The position numbers and the translations under genes are program-made. Under the pieces are notes generated by a model. It had not been told where the DNA came from and searched no databases. It saw only the letters and a program-made list of their open reading frames with translations. Of a stretch of DNA of 64,000 bases, positions 8,850 to 17,440 are shown one piece after another. Within the stretch, counting starts at the first letter, position 1; each line of letters opens with the position of its first letter. Source of the stretch: Aliidiomarina minuta (lineage in GTDB: Bacteria > Pseudomonadota > Gammaproteobacteria > Enterobacterales > Alteromonadaceae). The stretch covers positions 253,691-317,690 of the forward strand of contig NZ_PIPL01000003.1 of NCBI RefSeq assembly GCF_003987145.1, given 5' to 3'.

Positions 8850-10073
8850 ATGTCTGAGGCAATGCCTGTTTCACGCGCGTTATTCGATGAGGTCATGGTA
8901 CCTAATTACAATCCATCCGCTTTTATTCCGGTAAAAGGTAAGGGCTCTCGTGTATGGGACCAGGACGACCGCGAATATGTCGATTTCGCTGGTGGTATTG
9001 CGGTTAATTGTTTAGGCCACTGCCACCCGGCTATGGTTGATGCGCTCACCGAGCAAGGCAACAAAATCTGGCACCTGGCTAATGTGATGACCAACGAGCC
9101 GGCTTTGCGCCTCGCGAAGAAGCTGACTCAGGCTACTTTTGCAGAACGTGTTTATTTTGCTAACTCGGGCGCAGAAGCCAATGAAGCGGCTCTTAAACTG
9201 GCGCGCCGTTGGGCACTGGAAGAACATGGTGTTGAGAAACAGCAGATTATTGCTTTTCAGAAAGGTTTCCATGGACGCACCTTCTTTACTGTGACCGTAG
9301 GCGGTCAGGCCGCGTATTCTGACGGTTTTGGACCTAAGCCTGGCGCTATTGAACACGTAGAATACAATGATCTGTCGAGCCTGGAAGCTGTTATTTCAGA
9401 CCAAACCTGTGCAGTAATGATAGAGCCGCTGCAAGGTGAAGGCGGTGTGGTTCCTGGCGAGAAAGAATTTTTAGCGGGAGTACGTAACCTTTGTGACAAG
9501 CACAATGCCCTGCTTATTTTTGATGAAGTCCAGACTGGTTTCGGTCGTACCGGAACCCTGTATGCCTATGAACAAAGTGGTGTGACACCGGACATTCTGA
9601 CGTCAGCGAAAGCTCTGGGCGGTGGTTTCCCAATTGGCGCTATGCTCACCACCAGTGCTATTGCAGCACACCTTAAACCGGGTACTCACGGCAGTACTTA
9701 TGGTGGCAATCCTTTAGCCTGCGCCGTTTCAGAAGCAGTGATGGATGTGGTTAATACACCCGAAGTGTTGAACGGTGTTAAGCAACGAGAGCAAATGTTC
9801 CGTGAAAAGCTGCAGGCTATTAATGCTAAGTATGACGTATTCAGTGAAGTTCGTGGTCAGGGTCTGTTGTTAGGCGCGGCGTTGAACGATAAGTTTAAAG
9901 GTAAATCACGAGAGTTTTTACTGGCTTCTGCGGAGCATGGTCTGATGGTTTTAATTGCTGGTGCCGATGTGGTTCGTTTTACGCCGTCGCTGGTAATTCC
10001 GCAGGAAGATATTGAAGAAGGTCTGCAACGGTTTGAAAAAGCAGTAGCTCAGGTGGTTGCCAGTCATGGCTAA
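8850..10073 (+). CDS. astC: Acetylornithine/succinylornithine aminotransferase
   Basis: PLP-dependent class III aminotransferase. In the AST pathway it converts succinylornithine to succinylglutamate semialdehyde; the same enzyme type works in arginine synthesis as ArgD. 407 residues. The Schiff-base Lys lies in SAKALGGGFPIG, preceded by the PLP-binding FDEVQTGFGRTG. The ribosome site AGGAG (about 8836-8840) precedes ATG 8850. It overlaps astA by 8 bases, giving an astC-astA-astD operon. This context argues for AstC, though the protein may be bifunctional and serve as ArgD. Confidence 0.92.
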   Translation: MSEAMPVSRALFDEVMVPNYNPSAFIPVKGKGSRVWDQDDREYVDFAGGIAVNCLGHCHPAMVDALTEQGNKIWHLANVMTNEPALRLAKKLTQATFAERVYFANSGAEANEAALKLARRWALEEHGVEKQQIIAFQKGFHGRTFFTVTVGGQAAYSDGFGPKPGAIEHVEYNDLSSLEAVISDQTCAVMIEPLQGEGGVVPGEKEFLAGVRNLCDKHNALLIFDEVQTGFGRTGTLYAYEQSGVTPDILTSAKALGGGFPIGAMLTTSAIAAHLKPGTHGSTYGGNPLACAVSEAVMDVVNTPEVLNGVKQREQMFREKLQAINAKYDVFSEVRGQGLLLGAALNDKFKGKSREFLLASAEHGLMVLIAGADVVRFTPSLVIPQEDIEEGLQRFEKAVAQVVASHG

Positions 10074-11100
10074 AGGGAAGCAGGGGCCACTGATTATCCG
10101 CCCGATCACCGAGGCGGATTATGATGCTTTATATCAGTGTGCTATTGAATCAGGTCATGGCTTTACGTCATTACCGGTTGATGAAGAATTGCTGCGCCGG
10201 CGTATTTCGCGTGCGCAGCGCGCCTTTGTCGCCAGTAGTATTAAACAACCTGGTGAAGAGGGTTATTTATTTGTCATGGAAGATACCAGTGATGGCTCTA
10301 TTGCTGGTGTCAGTGGCATCGAAGCCGCCGTAGGCTTATCGGAAGCTTTTTATCATTATCATCTGGGTAAAGTAGTGCATCATTCACCGAAGCACGGTGT
10401 TTATAATGCGCTGGAAACACTAACGCTGTGTAATGACTACACCGGGGTATCTGAGCTTTGCACCTTGTTCTTGCGTGAAAAGTACCGCAAAGGGCGCAAT
10501 GGAAGGGCTTTGTCAAAATTCCGCCTGTTATTTATGACTGAGTTTAAAAAGAGATTCTCGACCAATGTTTTCGCAGAAATGCGAGGTGTGTCTGATGAGA
10601 ATGGACGTTCTCCGTTCTGGGACTGGCTGGAAAGACACTTCTTCACCATGGACTTTCCGCGTGCCGATTATTTAACCGGAATTGGCGATAAAACCTTTGT
10701 GGCAGAGCTTATGCCGCGTTTCCCAATTTACGTGAATATGCTGGATAAAGCGGCGCAGGAAGTTGTAGGTAAGGTACATCCTAACACTTTGCCCGCGTTA
10801 AAACTGCTGCAGTCTGAAGGACTGCGTTTTCGTAATTATGTGGATATTTTTGATGGCGGTCCCACAGTGGAAGGGGAATTAAGCCAGTTGCGTACGGTAC
10901 GTAACAGTTGCCTGCGCACCGTTAAAACAGGCGTCCCGCAGGACCCTGAAAATTATTTATTATGTAACCAGCAACTGGAAAACTTTCGTGCCTGTCAGGG
11001 CAATGTGAGTGTTCAGGATGATGAAGTCATAGTCGACGTTGAAACCGCAGCAGCGCTGCAGGTTAGCAACGGCGACCAGATACGAATTGCACCTCTGTAA
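10066..11100 (+). CDS. astA: Arginine N-succinyltransferase
   Basis: First enzyme of the AST pathway: arginine + succinyl-CoA gives N2-succinylarginine. 344 residues from ATG 10066, matching the usual AstA length. The N-terminus IIRPITEADYDALYQCA and the region YFEAM-like to FAEMRGVSDENGRSPFW are characteristic of the family. A TTG nine bases upstream is open but less likely. The start lies inside the astC end, so the genes are translationally coupled. Five bases plus a GGAG site lead to astD. Confidence 0.93.
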   Translation: MAKGKQGPLIIRPITEADYDALYQCAIESGHGFTSLPVDEELLRRRISRAQRAFVASSIKQPGEEGYLFVMEDTSDGSIAGVSGIEAAVGLSEAFYHYHLGKVVHHSPKHGVYNALETLTLCNDYTGVSELCTLFLREKYRKGRNGRALSKFRLLFMTEFKKRFSTNVFAEMRGVSDENGRSPFWDWLERHFFTMDFPRADYLTGIGDKTFVAELMPRFPIYVNMLDKAAQEVVGKVHPNTLPALKLLQSEGLRFRNYVDIFDGGPTVEGELSQLRTVRNSCLRTVKTGVPQDPENYLLCNQQLENFRACQGNVSVQDDEVIVDVETAAALQVSNGDQIRIAPL

Positions 11101-11111
11101 GGAGATTGAAT

Positions 11112-12590
11112 ATGTCAGCAACAGATTCTAATACTACACACTGGATTAACGGTAAGTGGCAGGTGGGTGAAGGCGAGTCCTTTTCTTCTATTGACCCGGC
11201 TCGTAATCAGCCTGTGTGGGAAGGTAAAGCAGCTACTGAAGGCCAGGTGGACCAGGCCATAATGGCTGCTCGTGCAGCTTTCCCTGCCTGGGCGCGCCGA
11301 CCATTTGAAGAGCGATTGGCAATTGCTAAGCGGTTTTCTGAGTTGCTGGAAGAGAATAAAGAAGAGTTGGCACTGACTATCGCCCAGGATACCGGTAAGC
11401 CGGTCTGGGAAGCTCGTACAGAGGTCGGTGCAATGACAGGCAAGGTCGCTATTTCTGAGCGTGCTTATCACGAGCGCACGGGAACAGTAGAAAATCCGAT
11501 GCCAGGCGCTAAAGCTTTTATTCGCCATCGTCCGCATGGTGTTGTTGCAGTTTTCGGCCCTTATAATTTCCCTGGTCACCTGCCAAATGGACATATAGTG
11601 CCGGCTTTACTGGCTGGTAATACCGTCGTTTTTAAACCGAGTGAAATGACGCCACTCGTGGCTCAAAAAACTATGCAGCTGTGGCAGCAGGCTGGTATTC
11701 CAGACGGTGTTCTGAATCTGGTGCAAGGGCTTGTTGCTACTGGCAAAGCCCTGTCTGCACATCCGCAAATGGATGGCCTGTTCTTCACTGGCTCTTCAAC
11801 TACAGGAAAATTGCTGCACGAACAGTTTGGCGGGCGGCCTGATAAAATTCTGGCACTGGAAATGGGCGGTAATAACCCATTAATCGTTAAAGATGTGGCT
11901 GATGTTGATGCTGCAGTGCATGATATTGTGCAGTCGGCTTTTATTACCAGCGGCCAGCGTTGCACTTGTGCACGTCGGTTATTTATTGAGAATAGTGCTA
12001 ATGGCGACGCAATTCTGCAGCGTTTAGTAGAAGTGACCAAGCAAATTGAAGTTGCTGACTACGAAGCGGAACCTGCAACCTTTATGGGCGCGATGATTTC
12101 AGCCAAAGCGGCGGCTGGTATGGTGGCTGCACAGCAACAAATAGTGGAACTTGGCGGTCAGGTGCTGGTCGGAATGAAACAGCATGAGGCTGATAAAGGC
12201 TTTGTGACGCCAGGCATTATTGATGTTACTGATGTCTCATTGCCCGACGAAGAACACTTTGGGCCTTTGCTTAAAGTCTACCGTTATAATGAGCTGGATG
12301 CGGCTATAGCAGAAGCTAACAATACCAGCTTTGGCTTGTCGGCAGGTTTATTGGCAGATGATAAAGCTGTGTACGATGACTTTTTATTACGTATCCGGGC
12401 AGGTATAGTGAACTGGAATAAGCCCATTACTGGTGCCAGCAGCGCAGCACCTTTTGGTGGGATTGGTGCCAGTGGCAACCATAGAGCAAGTGCTTACTAT
12501 GCGGCTGACTACTGTGCTTATCCGGTTGCGTCTGTGGAAGCTGATAAAGTTGAGCTTCCGCAAAAGCTGGCTCCGGGACTTTCATTTTAA
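11112..12590 (+). CDS. astD: N-succinylglutamate 5-semialdehyde dehydrogenase
   Basis: NAD(P)-dependent aldehyde dehydrogenase that oxidises succinylglutamate semialdehyde to succinylglutamate in arginine breakdown. 492 residues from ATG 11112, the same length as E. coli AstD. The catalytic Cys is in SGQRCTCARR, the general-base Glu in LALEMGGNNP, and the nucleotide-binding region includes FFTGSSTTGKLLH. A GGAG site at 11101-11104 decides the start. astB and astE, which complete the pathway, are not in the window. Confidence 0.94.
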   Translation: MSATDSNTTHWINGKWQVGEGESFSSIDPARNQPVWEGKAATEGQVDQAIMAARAAFPAWARRPFEERLAIAKRFSELLEENKEELALTIAQDTGKPVWEARTEVGAMTGKVAISERAYHERTGTVENPMPGAKAFIRHRPHGVVAVFGPYNFPGHLPNGHIVPALLAGNTVVFKPSEMTPLVAQKTMQLWQQAGIPDGVLNLVQGLVATGKALSAHPQMDGLFFTGSSTTGKLLHEQFGGRPDKILALEMGGNNPLIVKDVADVDAAVHDIVQSAFITSGQRCTCARRLFIENSANGDAILQRLVEVTKQIEVADYEAEPATFMGAMISAKAAAGMVAAQQQIVELGGQVLVGMKQHEADKGFVTPGIIDVTDVSLPDEEHFGPLLKVYRYNELDAAIAEANNTSFGLSAGLLADDKAVYDDFLLRIRAGIVNWNKPITGASSAAPFGGIGASGNHRASAYYAADYCAYPVASVEADKVELPQKLAPGLSF

Positions 12591-12619
12591 AAAGAGCTTA
12601 GATAGCCTTTTATTTATAA

Positions 12620-12985
12620 ATGAGTGGACAGATGATTGTAGAAACGGATGGCTACATTGAACTGGTTCAGTATTTAACTGAACAGCTCGATGTATTTGAA
12701 GAAAAGGTGCCTGCTTCTGAGCAGGCTCCTTTTACAGTGCGTGAGCAGCTCGAGGAATCGCTGTCAGACAGTATTATGCGTGTTTGTCAGCAGCATGATA
12801 TGGATAAAGATGTGCGTCTTGATATTGTGCGTGAAGCCGATGCGATCCTCTATGACTTAGAAGAAGTGCTGGCGTCCGTACTAAATACGCACCCCAGCCC
12901 TCGGCAGCAGGAGTTTATTAATGAGTTTACCGGGTTAGTGAAGAATCTGCTGGATGACCGGTTACAGCGTAAAGTAGCTAGCTAA
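12620..12985 (+). CDS. Small conserved protein, DUF3802-like
   Basis: 121 residues, acidic and helical, with no signal peptide or membrane segment. Sequence such as VETDGYIELVQYLTEQLDVF resembles the DUF3802 family of Alteromonadales/Shewanella; that match is from memory. It is 29 bases after astD on the same strand, so it may belong to the ast operon, which hints at a role linked to arginine catabolism but proves nothing. ATG 12632 is an alternative start four codons downstream. Confidence 0.7.
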   Translation: MSGQMIVETDGYIELVQYLTEQLDVFEEKVPASEQAPFTVREQLEESLSDSIMRVCQQHDMDKDVRLDIVREADAILYDLEEVLASVLNTHPSPRQQEFINEFTGLVKNLLDDRLQRKVAS

Positions 12986-13863
12986 TAGCGCTGAGAAGCA
13001 CTGTTGCGTTTCTCAATAAGTTCAGCAATTAATGGAGTCAGTATCAGCTCCATAGCCAGCGCCATTTTGCCGCCTGGCACTACCAGCGTATTGATACGGG
13101 ACATAAAAGAACCGTTTATCATTTGCAGCAGATAGGGGAAGTCGACTTTTTTCATGCCTCGAAATCGAATCACCACGAAACTTTCATCCAGGGAAGGAAT
13201 ATCTTTTGCACTGAAAGGATTGGAAGTGTCTACTGTCGGTACACGCTGGAAATTAATATGAGTGCGTGAAAACTGCGGTACTATATGGTGTATATAGTCT
13301 TCCATGCTGCGCACAATGCTTTGCGTTACTGCCTCCCGGGAGTGACCTCTTTCAGAAGTGTCGCGCAGTAGTTTCTGAATCCATTCCAGGTTTACGATAG
13401 GCACCATGCCTATCAGTAAGTCGACATGGCGGGCGACGTCGAAATCACTTCCAGCTACACCACCATGCAAACCTTCGTAAAAAAGCGCATCAGTTTTTTC
13501 TTCCAGCGGTTCCCAGGGCGTAAAAGTACCTGGCATTTGATTGTAAGGAACCGCGTCATCAAAGCTGTGCAGATAACGGCGACTTGAGCCCTGACCTGTT
13601 TCACTATAGTCGGAAAATAACTTTTCCAGTTGTTCGAAGTCATTAGCTTCAGGGCCAAAATAACTGATATGTTTACCTTGTTCCTGGGCTCTGCGGATAG
13701 CCAGATCCATTTCCGGGCGGGAGAAGCGGTGAAAGCTGTCACCTTCTACGAAAGCAGCATTAACATCCAGATTGCGGAAAATGTGGCGCAACGCCTGCCC
13801 TGTGGTGCTGGTCCCTGCTCCTGATGAGCCTGTCACGGCTATTATAGGGTGCTGTACTGACAT
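12982..13863 (-). CDS. prkB: Phosphoribulokinase-like protein (PrkB)
   Basis: P-loop kinase of the phosphoribulokinase/uridine kinase family, 293 residues. The P-loop reads GSSGAGTSTTG; after it comes VEGDSFHRFSRPEMD and later a substrate region HGGVAGSDFDVARHVD. It matches the E. coli PrkB type rather than a Calvin-cycle enzyme, and no RubisCO or other Calvin genes are nearby, so the true substrate is unknown. The final codons overlap the convergent DUF3802-like gene by 4 bases. slyX starts upstream on the same strand, 11 bases away. Confidence 0.87.
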   Translation of the reverse strand: MSVQHPIIAVTGSSGAGTSTTGQALRHIFRNLDVNAAFVEGDSFHRFSRPEMDLAIRRAQEQGKHISYFGPEANDFEQLEKLFSDYSETGQGSSRRYLHSFDDAVPYNQMPGTFTPWEPLEEKTDALFYEGLHGGVAGSDFDVARHVDLLIGMVPIVNLEWIQKLLRDTSERGHSREAVTQSIVRSMEDYIHHIVPQFSRTHINFQRVPTVDTSNPFSAKDIPSLDESFVVIRFRGMKKVDFPYLLQMINGSFMSRINTLVVPGGKMALAMELILTPLIAELIEKRNSASQRY

Positions 13864-13874
13864 GAGGTCTTCCT

Positions 13875-14090
13875 TTAATAATGTGGCGGTGGCTCGTCAA
13901 CGACCTGTTCATCACTATGATCCGGAGCCTGATCAATTCGTTGCGCCAGTAATTTAAGGTGCCTTTTAAATAATGCCAGCTCCTGATTCTGTTCCGCTAT
14001 TAATTTATTCAACTGATCAATAGTATCTTCCTGAAAAGCGACCTGGCTTTCCAGTTTCTCAAGTCTTTGGCTAAGCGTTTGTTCGTTCAT
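13875..14090 (-). CDS. slyX: SlyX protein
   Basis: 71-residue coiled-coil protein of the SlyX family: heptad-rich LSQRLEKLESQVAFQEDTID and a proline-rich C-terminus ending PPPHY, which is typical. Function is unknown in all species. In E. coli slyX lies beside fkpA, and fkpA is also nearby here. The start overlaps the stop of the upstream WD40 lipoprotein gene by 4 bases. Confidence 0.92.
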   Translation of the reverse strand: MNEQTLSQRLEKLESQVAFQEDTIDQLNKLIAEQNQELALFKRHLKLLAQRIDQAPDHSDEQVVDEPPPHY

Positions 14091-15079
14091 GGTTCAAATA
14101 AAGTCCCTAGCTGCCAGCGTTCACCGAAGCCAGCACTGTTTTCAGTAATGATGTGCCCTGATTGTCCAATAAAAGCGACCGCAATGACAGCCGCACGAGG
14201 CGGATAATCACCTTCCCGGCCTGAAACTTGAGTGGCGGCCAGACGCTTTCCATCTGTAGTTCGCCAGATTTCGACGTGGCGGGAGGGCGAGCCGGTAACT
14301 ATATATTGTCCATCGCCAGAAAATGCAGCGCTTATAAATACTTTGTATCGATTATGGTGTTGCAGGCTGGTGACGAGTTGTCCTGACGTTAAGTCCCAGA
14401 TATCTGCCTGTTGCCCGGTAGCGGTAAAGGCCTGACTGCCGTCGGGGTTTAATCGTACCTGAGTAATACGCGCCTCAGCCGGAAACTCATGTATAACCTG
14501 CCCGCTCTGGGTGTCCCAGAGTATGCTTTTGTGGTCATCGGCACCACTTAAAACATAGCGGCCATTTGGAGAGATATCTATACTATTAATACGTTCGCTA
14601 TGACCAAAAAACTCTATACGACGTCCACTTATCGGCTCAAATACCACGATAACGCCGTCACCGCGGCCGAGAGCGATCACCCGCCCTTGATTGGAAACGG
14701 CAATATCCCGTATTCGAGACTCGTCATTACGCCAGTAGCCCATCACTTCGCCACTGGTTGTATTCCACAGCGCGAGGGTTTCGCCACTGGCCGCCACCGC
14801 CACTTGATTATCCGCGGAAATATCCACCGCCCTGATCTGTGCAATACCCTGATCGTCCTGCTGCCAGTTATGAATCAGCTGATTGTCCGCAGAATATAAC
14901 AATAGCCCATGCTCGCTGCTGGCAAGCAATGAAAATTGACCATCGTGAGATATCGCTGCTGCCTGAATGCGGGATTCAGCCCGCTCATGACGACTGACAT
15001 GTTCAGCCGACGGCGTACAGGCCTGTAAAAAACTGATAAGCCCAATACTAAGACATAAAGTGCGCCATAATTTTGCCAT
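14087..15079 (-). CDS. WD40-repeat lipoprotein
   Basis: 330 residues. The signal peptide ends in a lipobox-like FLQAC (Cys about 21), so the protein should be lipidated and sit in the periplasm on a membrane. The rest is a beta-propeller of WD40-like repeats, for example SINGR-type blades with SPNGRYVLSGADDHKSILWD and DGQYIVTGSPSRHVEIWR. Such propellers are protein-interaction platforms; the partner is unknown. It is transcribed away from fkpA and overlaps slyX, suggesting a WD40-slyX-prkB unit. Confidence 0.85.
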   Translation of the reverse strand: MAKLWRTLCLSIGLISFLQACTPSAEHVSRHERAESRIQAAAISHDGQFSLLASSEHGLLLYSADNQLIHNWQQDDQGIAQIRAVDISADNQVAVAASGETLALWNTTSGEVMGYWRNDESRIRDIAVSNQGRVIALGRGDGVIVVFEPISGRRIEFFGHSERINSIDISPNGRYVLSGADDHKSILWDTQSGQVIHEFPAEARITQVRLNPDGSQAFTATGQQADIWDLTSGQLVTSLQHHNRYKVFISAAFSGDGQYIVTGSPSRHVEIWRTTDGKRLAATQVSGREGDYPPRAAVIAVAFIGQSGHIITENSAGFGERWQLGTLFEP

Positions 15080-15163
15080 TGGTCATGCTTTCCTTTATGT
15101 GTACACTAAGCTAGTTTACTCATTTAACTGTTACACAGTCATACTAATTTTGGAATAAGCCTT

Positions 15164-15889
15164 ATGAACATTATGTTTAAGTCGTTTGCCGTCTCTGCAT
15201 TGGCACTCGCAATTGTTGGTTGTAGTGAACCTTATCAGGTGCAGGATATCGAACAGGCGTCAGACGATGACCGTCAGGCCTATGCCCTGGGTACTTCGGT
15301 TGGCCAGTATGTGAAAGAGAACCTGGACATGCAGGAAGAGTCTGAAATCATGCTGGACCGTGACATTGTAATTGCTGCTTTTATTGACGCGGTGAATGAT
15401 AATTCACAAATGGATGAAGAAACGACAGGTGAATTACTGACCGAATTACGTACTCGGGTTATGGAAGTTCGTGAGGGCGCAGCTCGCAGTGAGGGTGAAG
15501 CTTACCTGGCTGAGAATGCTGAGCGAGAAGGTGTGCAGGTTACTGACTCAGGTCTGCAGTACGAAGTAATTCGTGAAGGCGACGGTGAAAGACCGGAAGC
15601 CAGTGATTTTGTTCAGGTGCATTACCGCGGTACTTTAGTATCGGGTGAAGTTTTCGACAGCTCTTATGACCGTGGTGAACCGGCGTCTTTCCCGCTGGAT
15701 CGTGTTATTAGTGGATGGACGGAAGGTCTTCAACTGATGTCTGAAGGTGCTCATTATCGTTTTGTCATTCCTTCTGACCTGGCTTATGGTGATCGTGAAG
15801 TGGGCGGTGGCTCTATTCCTCCTCATTCTACTTTGATCTTCGAAGTTGAGTTGCTTGAGATTCTCGACGAAAGTCCGGAAGGCTTATAA
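15164..15889 (+). CDS. fkpA: FKBP-type peptidyl-prolyl isomerase, FkpA-like lipoprotein
   Basis: Periplasmic prolyl isomerase/chaperone. 241 residues with a lipoprotein signal (AIVGC lipobox, Cys about 20), an N-terminal helical dimerisation domain (about 35-125) and an FKBP domain (about 140-235). FKBP hallmarks are VQVHYRGTLVSGEVFDSSYDR and the VISGWTEGLQLM, LAYGDR and IPPHSTLIFEVELL segments. Classical E. coli FkpA is soluble; the lipobox here suggests membrane anchoring. ATG 15173 is an alternative start. It is divergent from the WD40-slyX unit and has its own terminator. Confidence 0.9.
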   Translation: MNIMFKSFAVSALALAIVGCSEPYQVQDIEQASDDDRQAYALGTSVGQYVKENLDMQEESEIMLDRDIVIAAFIDAVNDNSQMDEETTGELLTELRTRVMEVREGAARSEGEAYLAENAEREGVQVTDSGLQYEVIREGDGERPEASDFVQVHYRGTLVSGEVFDSSYDRGEPASFPLDRVISGWTEGLQLMSEGAHYRFVIPSDLAYGDREVGGGSIPPHSTLIFEVELLEILDESPEGL

Positions 15890-15907
15890 TCATCCAAAAC
15901 AAGCATC

Positions 15908-15938
15908 AAAAACGGCGCCTGCAGGTAGGCGCCGTTTT
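15908..15938. terminator. Bidirectional rho-independent terminator, fkpA/rsd
   Basis: AAAACGGCGCC and GGCGCCGTTTT form a perfect stem with an 8-base loop. It lies between the convergent fkpA and rsd genes, and the A and T runs on each side suit both directions. Confidence 0.85.
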
Positions 15939-15962
15939 AATTAGTTGTTAAAGTTCTTGCTA

Positions 15963-16439
15963 CTAACCAAGCAGAGCTTGCTGTTCTTCCAGCATATTGA
16001 GTAGCTTATCTTCCAATTCCATTCGCATTTCCAAAGCTTCACCAAGCGTTGAAAGATCCTGATCAAACTTAGGTAAGGCATCGTCGTCATTGATTTCTGC
16101 GTAGTTATCGTTAAAGTTCAACGCTTGTTCTGTCGTTACACTAATAAGCGGGTAGACTTGTTGTGACAGTGCGTAAGCTTTTTCGTCGCTGATTTTGGCA
16201 TTCTCAATCAGATGACTGTATATCTCAAAATGACCGGTTGAAACATAGTCAACCAGAATCTCACAGAAGTGTTTAATCTGGTCCGCGGTGGGTAAGCTTT
16301 CTGAATCACGGCCATAAGGTGGAAGCCCAGCCATCTGACAGTATAAAATAAGCAGCTCCTGGCGTTCTTCCAGCCAGTGATCAAGTGCCTGATGGTGTCC
16401 GCCCCAGCGTTTCTGAGCGTGTTCATTACGGCTTAACAT
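15963..16439 (-). CDS. rsd: Anti-sigma-70 factor Rsd
   Basis: Regulator of sigma D, which binds sigma-70 in stationary phase. From ATG 16439 the product is 158 residues, equal to E. coli Rsd. This start has an ideal AAGGAG site just upstream; further upstream in-frame starts exist but would give an extra 17 residues without homology. Typical features are RWGGHHQALDHWLEERQELL and CQMAGLPPY near the N-terminus. rsd is divergent from nudC-hemE, the same order as in E. coli. Confidence 0.92.
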   Translation of the reverse strand: MLSRNEHAQKRWGGHHQALDHWLEERQELLILYCQMAGLPPYGRDSESLPTADQIKHFCEILVDYVSTGHFEIYSHLIENAKISDEKAYALSQQVYPLISVTTEQALNFNDNYAEINDDDALPKFDQDLSTLGEALEMRMELEDKLLNMLEEQQALLG

Positions 16440-16561
16440 ATTAACTCCTTGGTCGGTTTTCGTTTCCATTTGATCGAAAAAGTTGACCAAATAAGCTTTT
16501 AATTTACTTTGTCCTAAAGGCCGGGGTCAACTGCTTTTACTATATTTACAAGGAAACGCTC

Positions 16562-17368
16562 ATGATTTACCCGCGTCCGGAAACAAGCCTAAAAAATGAA
16601 TCAATATGGTTACTTGTGCATAGTAAAAATGTTATGCAAGCCGACGAAGGCGAGATTTTACCATGCGCCAGTGGGGCGCAAATGGCAAGTTTTTGTGATG
16701 CCAGTGAATATATTGCGCAAATCGGCGAATATGAAGGAAAGAAGGTATATCTGCTGGTGATGCCGGATAGCCCGGAACTCCCTGGATATAGTTTTCAGCC
16801 ATTGCGTACACTTCTGGCGAAGTTAGATAGCCAACTCTTTGCCCTTGCTGGCCGAGCCTGTCAGATTGCGCACTTTATTAAAACGCACAATTTTTGTAGC
16901 CATTGCGGTGAACCATTGCAGGAAGTGTTGGATGAACTGGCTGTGTATTGCACTGTCTGCGACTACCGCACTTATCCGCGTATTTCACCTTGCATCATAG
17001 TGGCGGTGCATCGGCCTGGGGAAATTTTGCTGGCACGGGGCAGTCGTCACCCAGAGGGACTTTATTCTGTCCTCGCTGGGTTTGTCGAAAGTGGCGAGTC
17101 ACTGGAGCAGACGGTGCACCGTGAAGTATTTGAAGAAGCTGGCATTGATATTAAGAACGTGACTTATGTTACCAGTCAGCCCTGGCCTTTCCCGCATTCG
17201 TTAATGGCGGGTTTTATTGCCGAGCATGCAGCTGGCGAGATAAAACTCGATGGTATTGAACTATTGGAAGGAGGATGGTTTTCTTTGCGTAATTTACCGC
17301 AGACACCGCCTTCCGGAACTATTGCTGCCACCCTGATTGAAGAAGTGATAAAAGCACAGCGCATATAA
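16562..17368 (+). CDS. nudC: NAD(H) pyrophosphatase NudC
   Basis: Nudix hydrolase that cleaves NADH to NMNH and AMP and removes NAD caps from RNA in E. coli. 268 residues. A zinc ribbon is visible with CSHCGEPL and CTVCDYR, followed by the Nudix box GFVESGESLEQTVHREVFEE and the NADH-type signature SQPWPFPHSLM. It is followed 72 bases later by hemE. Confidence 0.94.
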   Translation: MIYPRPETSLKNESIWLLVHSKNVMQADEGEILPCASGAQMASFCDASEYIAQIGEYEGKKVYLLVMPDSPELPGYSFQPLRTLLAKLDSQLFALAGRACQIAHFIKTHNFCSHCGEPLQEVLDELAVYCTVCDYRTYPRISPCIIVAVHRPGEILLARGSRHPEGLYSVLAGFVESGESLEQTVHREVFEEAGIDIKNVTYVTSQPWPFPHSLMAGFIAEHAAGEIKLDGIELLEGGWFSLRNLPQTPPSGTIAATLIEEVIKAQRI

Positions 17369-17440
17369 TTGGCTGGGTACTTACGGTTAGACGCGAGCCT
17401 TGATAGAATCGAGACTGAATTAATTAGAGGAATAGAATGC

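Noticed and set aside
11115..11594. 159-residue antisense ORF
   Set aside because: It is the shadow of astD, with no ribosome site or homology.
12982..13863. Calvin-cycle phosphoribulokinase and autotrophy
   Set aside because: It matches the PrkB type of heterotrophs, and no RubisCO or other Calvin genes are nearby.
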